This document shows positions 6,864 through 9,394 of a stretch of 9,394 bases of DNA, piece by piece. The notes under the pieces are model-generated. The model had not been told where the DNA came from. It did not search any database and saw only the letters and a program-made list of their open reading frames with translations. The DNA is from Paracoccaceae bacterium. Its GTDB lineage: Bacteria; Pseudomonadota; Alphaproteobacteria; Rhodobacterales; Rhodobacteraceae. The stretch spans positions 1 through 9,394 of the forward strand of contig JAHRVZ010000074.1 in NCBI GenBank assembly GCA_019090405.1, in the 5' to 3' direction. Within the stretch, counting starts at the first letter, position 1. Every line of letters starts with the position of its first letter. Both the position numbers and the translations under genes were made by a program.

Positions 6864-6941
6864 GGGCCGTCGTTGCTGTTTCGTTGACTATCCATCCCCA
6901 GGGCAATTGTCCCGGATTGATACTGCAGTGATCGACGGCCC
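6864..6941. repeat. 78-nt foldback closed by a perfect 9-bp inverted repeat
   Basis: GGGCCGTCG (6864-6872) is the exact reverse complement of CGACGGCCC (6933-6941). Pairing can continue inside: CTG (6876-6878) with CAG (6926-6928); TATC-C-ATCC (6889-6897) with GGAT-T-GATA (6914-6922) with one mismatch; and GGG (6901-6903) with CCC (6911-6913) around CAATTGT. About 23 base pairs are possible in total. It could be a structured RNA, a cruciform-type site or a remnant of a small mobile element. There is no T tract after it and no clear target duplication beside it. Confidence 0.55.
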
Positions 6942-6970
6942 GTTAGCCATATCTACTGGTCATTCAGACT

Positions 6971-7000
6971 ATTTCCAAATTATTCCAAATACTTACAAAT
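6971..7000 (+). repeat. Three 10-bp direct repeats in helical phase
   Basis: Consecutive decamers ATTTCCAAAT, TATTCCAAAT and ACTTACAAAT share the core TTMCAAAT. They sit on the same face of the helix, ending about 60 nt before the tdk promoter -35. Phased A/T tracts of this kind either bend DNA or act as tandem regulator sites; the sequence does not decide which. Confidence 0.55.
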
Positions 7001-7021
7001 GGCTATAGATTTCCAGGACTA

Positions 7022-7061
7022 AGGTCTGTTTCACCCCCGAATTCAATTCCGAGACCTGTTT
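7022..7061. repeat. Inverted and direct repeat next to the tdk promoter
   Basis: AGGTCT (7022-7027) and AGACCT (7052-7057) are perfect inverted arms 24 nt apart. The same two places also carry a direct repeat, CTGTTT (7026-7031 and 7056-7061), 30 bp apart, about three helical turns. The second copy overlaps the candidate -35 element of tdk. The arrangement suits a pair of operator half-sites, which is inference only. Confidence 0.42.
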
Positions 7062-7086
7062 GACAAATAGGCTTAATAATTACATT
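7060..7086 (+). promoter_or_regulatory. Candidate tdk promoter
   Basis: A perfect TTGACA -35 hexamer (7060-7065) is followed after 15 nt by TACATT (7081-7086), four of six to the -10 consensus. The spacer is short, and the TAATAAT at 7074-7080 is too close to serve. A start near 7093 would leave a 35-nt leader with AAGGGA (7118-7123) just before the ATG. Confidence 0.4.
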
Positions 7087-7127
7087 CCCATCTTGCCCAA
7101 TGAACATCCAACGCACAAAGGGAATCC

Positions 7128-7715
7128 ATGGCCAAACTCTTTTTTAACTACTCGACCATGAATGCGGGCAAGTCGACGGTATTGCTGCAAGCGTCCCATA
7201 ATTACCGCGAGCACGGCATGAATACCTATCTGCTGACTGCGCAGATTGACGGTCGCGCGGGCACCGGGCGAATCGCGTCAAGAATTGGAATCGGGTCCGA
7301 GGCGGATACATTCAACGACACAGTTGATTTACATTCGATGGTTTCGACCCGGCTTAGGCAAGGGGATCTGGCCTGCATTTTTGTCGACGAAGCACAATTC
7401 CTGACCCCCGATCAGGTTTGGCAACTGGCCCGTGTCGTCGATGATCTGAACATTCCGGTGCTGTGTTATGGCCTAAGGGTCGATTTCCGCGGAGAGCTGT
7501 TTCCCGGCTCGGCCAGCCTGCTGGCTTTGGCCGATGAAATGCGCGAAGTCCGTACGATTTGCCGCTGCGGACGCAAAGCAACCATGGTCATTCGCCAAGA
7601 CGATCAAGGGAATGCGATCATCGAAGGCGATCAGGTGCAGATTGGTGGAAATGAGACTTATGTGTCGCTTTGCCGCCGTCACTGGCGCGAAGCGGTTGGG
7701 GATCGGGCAACTTAA
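7128..7715 (+). CDS. tdk: Thymidine kinase (type II)
   Basis: Phosphorylates thymidine to dTMP with ATP in the cytoplasm, the salvage route into the dTTP pool. The 195 residues contain every expected element: a modified Walker A, STMNAGKST (9-17), with Ser in place of the usual first Gly, as in the E. coli enzyme; VDEAQFL (86-92), whose E88 is the catalytic base; the YGLRVDFRGELFPGS segment (114-128), part of the lasso that closes over thymidine; and a structural zinc site formed by C145, C147, C182 and H185 (CRCGRK plus CRRHW). The CxC spacing and the MNAGKST loop match the enterobacterial type rather than the human-like type. The ATG has AAGGGA only four nt upstream. tdk converges on csaA with 23 nt between stops and no obvious terminator. 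Complete, with no sign of decay. Confidence 0.96.
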   Translation: MAKLFFNYSTMNAGKSTVLLQASHNYREHGMNTYLLTAQIDGRAGTGRIASRIGIGSEADTFNDTVDLHSMVSTRLRQGDLACIFVDEAQFLTPDQVWQLARVVDDLNIPVLCYGLRVDFRGELFPGSASLLALADEMREVRTICRCGRKATMVIRQDDQGNAIIEGDQVQIGGNETYVSLCRRHWREAVGDRAT

Positions 7716-7738
7716 TCAGCACAATCCAACATCGCCCT

Positions 7739-8077
7739 TCACATCAATCGACCACCGATCGGCACGTCCTGCCCCGGCCCGATCAACACGATCTCACCTG
7801 TCTCATCCGGCAGGCCCAGCACCAAAACTTCGGACATGAACCGCCCAATCTGACGCGGAGGGAAATTCACCACCGCCATCACGTGCTTGCCGATCAGTTC
7901 ATCCGGTTGATAATGCGCAGTAATCTGTGCAGACGACTTCTTTTCGCCGATCTCTGCGCCAAAGTCGATCCACAGCTTGATCGCCGGTTTGCGCGCCTCA
8001 GGATAGGGTTCAGCCCGCAAAACAGTACCGACGCGAATGTCGACCTTTAGAAAATCATCGAACGAAATCTCATCCAC
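7739..8077 (-). CDS. csaA: CsaA-type tRNA-binding domain protein / chaperone
   Basis: A 112-residue single OB-fold protein of the tRNA-binding-domain family (MetRS C-terminal/Trbp111-like). Family members are homodimers; Bacillus CsaA binds SecA and unfolded precursor proteins as an export chaperone, and others bind tRNA. Key family segments are visible: FLKVDIRVGTVLRAEP (9-24), KPAIKLWIDFG (30-40), SSAQITAHY (48-56), VMAVVNFPPRQIGRFMSEVLVLG (66-88) and a PGQDVPIGGRL ending. The start is GTG (8077-8075), overlapping the last eight nt of proC, so the two are probably translationally coupled; GGGAA seven nt upstream is a fair ribosome-binding site. Last gene of the - strand cluster. Whether tRNA or protein is the true ligand in this organism cannot be read from sequence. 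Confidence 0.93.
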   Translation of the reverse strand: MDEISFDDFLKVDIRVGTVLRAEPYPEARKPAIKLWIDFGAEIGEKKSSAQITAHYQPDELIGKHVMAVVNFPPRQIGRFMSEVLVLGLPDETGEIVLIGPGQDVPIGGRLM

Positions 8078-8885
8078 GCGACAATTCCCGGCTTCGCTCG
8101 GTGGCGGCGGCCACGGCCCTTTTCAACAGATCAGGAAATCCGGCGTCGCCATCCATCAGAACCTCTAAAGCTGCTTGCGTCGTGCCATTGGGGCTGGTCA
8201 CATTCACCCTTAATTGCGCCGGGTCTTCTTCGGCGACCTCTGCCAACGCCCCTGCCCCCGCCACAGTTGCAGTCGCCAATTGCATCGACAGATCGGCAGG
8301 CAACCCCTGTGCCTCGCCAGCTGCCGCCAGTGTTTCGATCAGATGAAACACATAGGCTGGACCTGACCCGCTTACCCCGGTCACCGCATCCATCTGCTCT
8401 TCGCGGTCTAGCAACACGGTTTGACCCACGGCGGCCAATAACTCCTGTGCCAATGCCACGTCAGATACGGTCGCTGCCGAGTTGCCAATCAACGCAGTAA
8501 TCCCACGCCCAATGGCTGCAGGTGTATTCGGCATTGCACGCACAATCGGCGTGCCCGACCCAAATACCTGTTCAAATGCCGCAATCGGCGTGCCCGCGGC
8601 CACCGATACAAACAACGTATCTCCACCGCCCAGCGCCACCAGAACCGGCAACGCCTCGCCCATCATTTGCGGCTTGACCGCTATCAGTACAATTGCAGGG
8701 GCCGTCGGCAAAGGCGTATTCACATTCACGCCCTGCGCCCGGACCCAGTCTGACGGCATCGGATCAATCACCCAGACCGACCGACTCGGTAACCCGCCAT
8801 CCAGCCACCCGGCCAGCATTGCAGAACCCATCTTGCCGCAGCCCAAAAGAACCAGCCCCCGGCGTGCTACATCGCTCATATCCAT
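8070..8885 (-). CDS. proC: Pyrroline-5-carboxylate reductase
   Basis: Reduces 1-pyrroline-5-carboxylate to L-proline with NAD(P)H, the last step of proline synthesis, in the cytoplasm. With the start used here the protein has 271 residues, normal for the family. The Rossmann fingerprint GCGKMG is at 15-20, AVKPQ at 69-73, RAMPNTPAAIG at 116-126, VSGSGPAYVF at 171-180, and the family signature LRVNVTSPNGTTQAALEVL at 225-243 near the C-terminal dimerisation helices. The frame opens at ATG 8909, but AGGGGC lies nine nt before the ATG at 8885 and the upstream option has no such site, so I chose 8885; ATG 8879 is also possible. It follows the ybjN-like gene by 30 nt and overlaps csaA by eight, indicating one transcript. 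Confidence 0.96.
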   Translation of the reverse strand: MDMSDVARRGLVLLGCGKMGSAMLAGWLDGGLPSRSVWVIDPMPSDWVRAQGVNVNTPLPTAPAIVLIAVKPQMMGEALPVLVALGGGDTLFVSVAAGTPIAAFEQVFGSGTPIVRAMPNTPAAIGRGITALIGNSAATVSDVALAQELLAAVGQTVLLDREEQMDAVTGVSGSGPAYVFHLIETLAAAGEAQGLPADLSMQLATATVAGAGALAEVAEEDPAQLRVNVTSPNGTTQAALEVLMDGDAGFPDLLKRAVAAATERSRELSRG

Positions 8886-8915
8886 GTGGTTTTGCCCCTG
8901 TTCATCCAAACAGGT

Positions 8916-9394
8916 TTACGCGCGGCCATAAGCCTCTGCAATGGCCACCTGCATAGCGTCCTTTGGCGTGCGATCCCCCCAGACCAAAAGCTGAATGGCC
9001 GGGTAATACCGCTCGGCACTTAAAACGGCGGCACGGATCATCGTGTCTATCTGTTCCGGGCTGGCCATCTGCCCCCCAGCCAGAACCAGACCATAGCGAT
9101 ACACCATCAGCTTTTGATCGGCCCAATAGGTGAATGCCCCGGCCCAACACTCATCATTCATGGCATTAAGAAGCTCGTACAGCTTGCCGATTTTTTCCTC
9201 AGGCGGCTCCATTTCAAAGGTACATACCATGCGCAGGGTTTCGTCATACCCCGACCACGCAAGCGTTATCGAATAGGTTCGCCACTGACCTTCGACCGCC
9301 ATGGCAATCTGATCATCCCCAATGCGATCAAAGTCCCATTCGTGATGCTCGGCCAGATGCTCGACGATGTCGATAGGATGAATGTCGTCTTCCA
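8916..9394 (-). CDS. YbjN-domain protein (5' end outside the window)
   Basis: YbjN family proteins have a type III secretion chaperone-like fold; their molecular function is not settled, though E. coli YbjN affects stress and motility phenotypes. The 158 visible residues run unbroken from the window edge to a TAA at 8918-8916. The first 30 codons before the ATG at 9302 clearly belong to the protein (EDDIHPIDIVEHLAEHHEWD), so that ATG is internal and the true start is beyond base 9394. Other typical segments are RTYSITLAWSG, MVCTFEMEPPEEK, LYELLNAMNDECWAGAFTYW and MVYRYGLVLAGG. The protein is soluble and acidic, with no signal peptide visible in this part. It is first in a cluster with proC and csaA; this neighbourhood is, from memory, common in Rhodobacteraceae and says little about function. 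Confidence 0.88.
   Translation of the reverse strand, partial: EDDIHPIDIVEHLAEHHEWDFDRIGDDQIAMAVEGQWRTYSITLAWSGYDETLRMVCTFEMEPPEEKIGKLYELLNAMNDECWAGAFTYWADQKLMVYRYGLVLAGGQMASPEQIDTMIRAAVLSAERYYPAIQLLVWGDRTPKDAMQVAIAEAYGRA

Larger units (their letters stand above)
6641..7127. other. AT-rich repeat-dense divergent intergenic region
   Basis: A 487-nt gap between the divergently read helix-turn-helix gene and tdk. GC is about 42% over 6721-7080 by hand count, lower than the flanking genes. It contains several separate repeats and hairpins listed individually. An open + frame at 6737-6931 (64 codons) has no ribosome-binding site and runs through both hairpins, so I do not call it a gene. No tRNA or transposon ends with target duplication were found. 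Confidence 0.7.

Noticed and set aside
6737..6931. 64-codon + strand open frame in the intergenic region
   Set aside because: No Shine-Dalgarno sequence, it runs through the terminator-like hairpin and into the foldback, and its composition does not match neighbouring genes.
6864..6941. Foldback read as a transposon with terminal inverted repeats
   Set aside because: Flanking bases (GATA on the left, GTTA on the right) show no target duplication and there is no transposase nearby; kept only as an unexplained inverted repeat.
8482..8931. 149-codon + strand open frame opposite proC
   Set aside because: Shadow of proC codon bias; composition rich in Pro, Ser, Thr and Arg with no motif, and no + strand start signals.

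Overview
The window looks like chromosomal DNA of an alphaproteobacterium, most likely of the Rhodobacteraceae/Roseobacter group. Coding DNA is moderately GC-rich, in the fifties of percent by eye. The protein sequences and the ybjN-proC-csaA cluster read like that group. The taxonomic call is my recognition of the sequences, not a search result. Almost everything is housekeeping metabolism. I see no rRNA, tRNA, CRISPR array, transposase or recognisable prophage.

Left part (1-6185, + strand): what may be the last 20 codons of an upstream gene, followed by a terminator-like hairpin; then a cyclopropane-fatty-acyl-phospholipid synthase (197-1399); then carB, the large subunit of carbamoyl-phosphate synthase (1584-4925, no carA in the window); then a long 3-oxoacyl-ACP synthase III homologue with a TTG start (5058-6185). 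Each + gene has its own intergenic gap (132-184 nt) with a candidate promoter, so they look like separate units rather than an operon.

Middle part (6191-7127): a 149-residue helix-turn-helix protein of unknown role on the - strand stops only 5 nt from the end of the synthase gene. Between its start and the next gene lie 487 nt of AT-rich DNA (about 42% GC over 6721-7080, counted by hand). This gap carries an unusual density of repeats: an imperfect inverted repeat, a + strand terminator-like hairpin with no gene to terminate, a long foldback closed by a perfect 9-bp inverted repeat, three 10-bp repeats in helical phase, and an inverted/direct repeat pair over the tdk promoter. This is the only part of the window that ordinary annotation does not explain.

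Right part (7128-9394): thymidine kinase (tdk, +) converges on a - strand cluster read in the order ybjN-domain protein (start beyond the window), proC (last step of proline synthesis), csaA (tRNA-binding-fold chaperone). The last two overlap by 8 nt.

Functionally the window joins membrane lipid modification and fatty-acid initiation or salvage, pyrimidine and arginine precursor supply (CarB) with thymidine salvage (Tdk), and proline synthesis. I see no evidence that these act as one system; the only plausible novelty is the regulatory-looking locus at 6191-7127.
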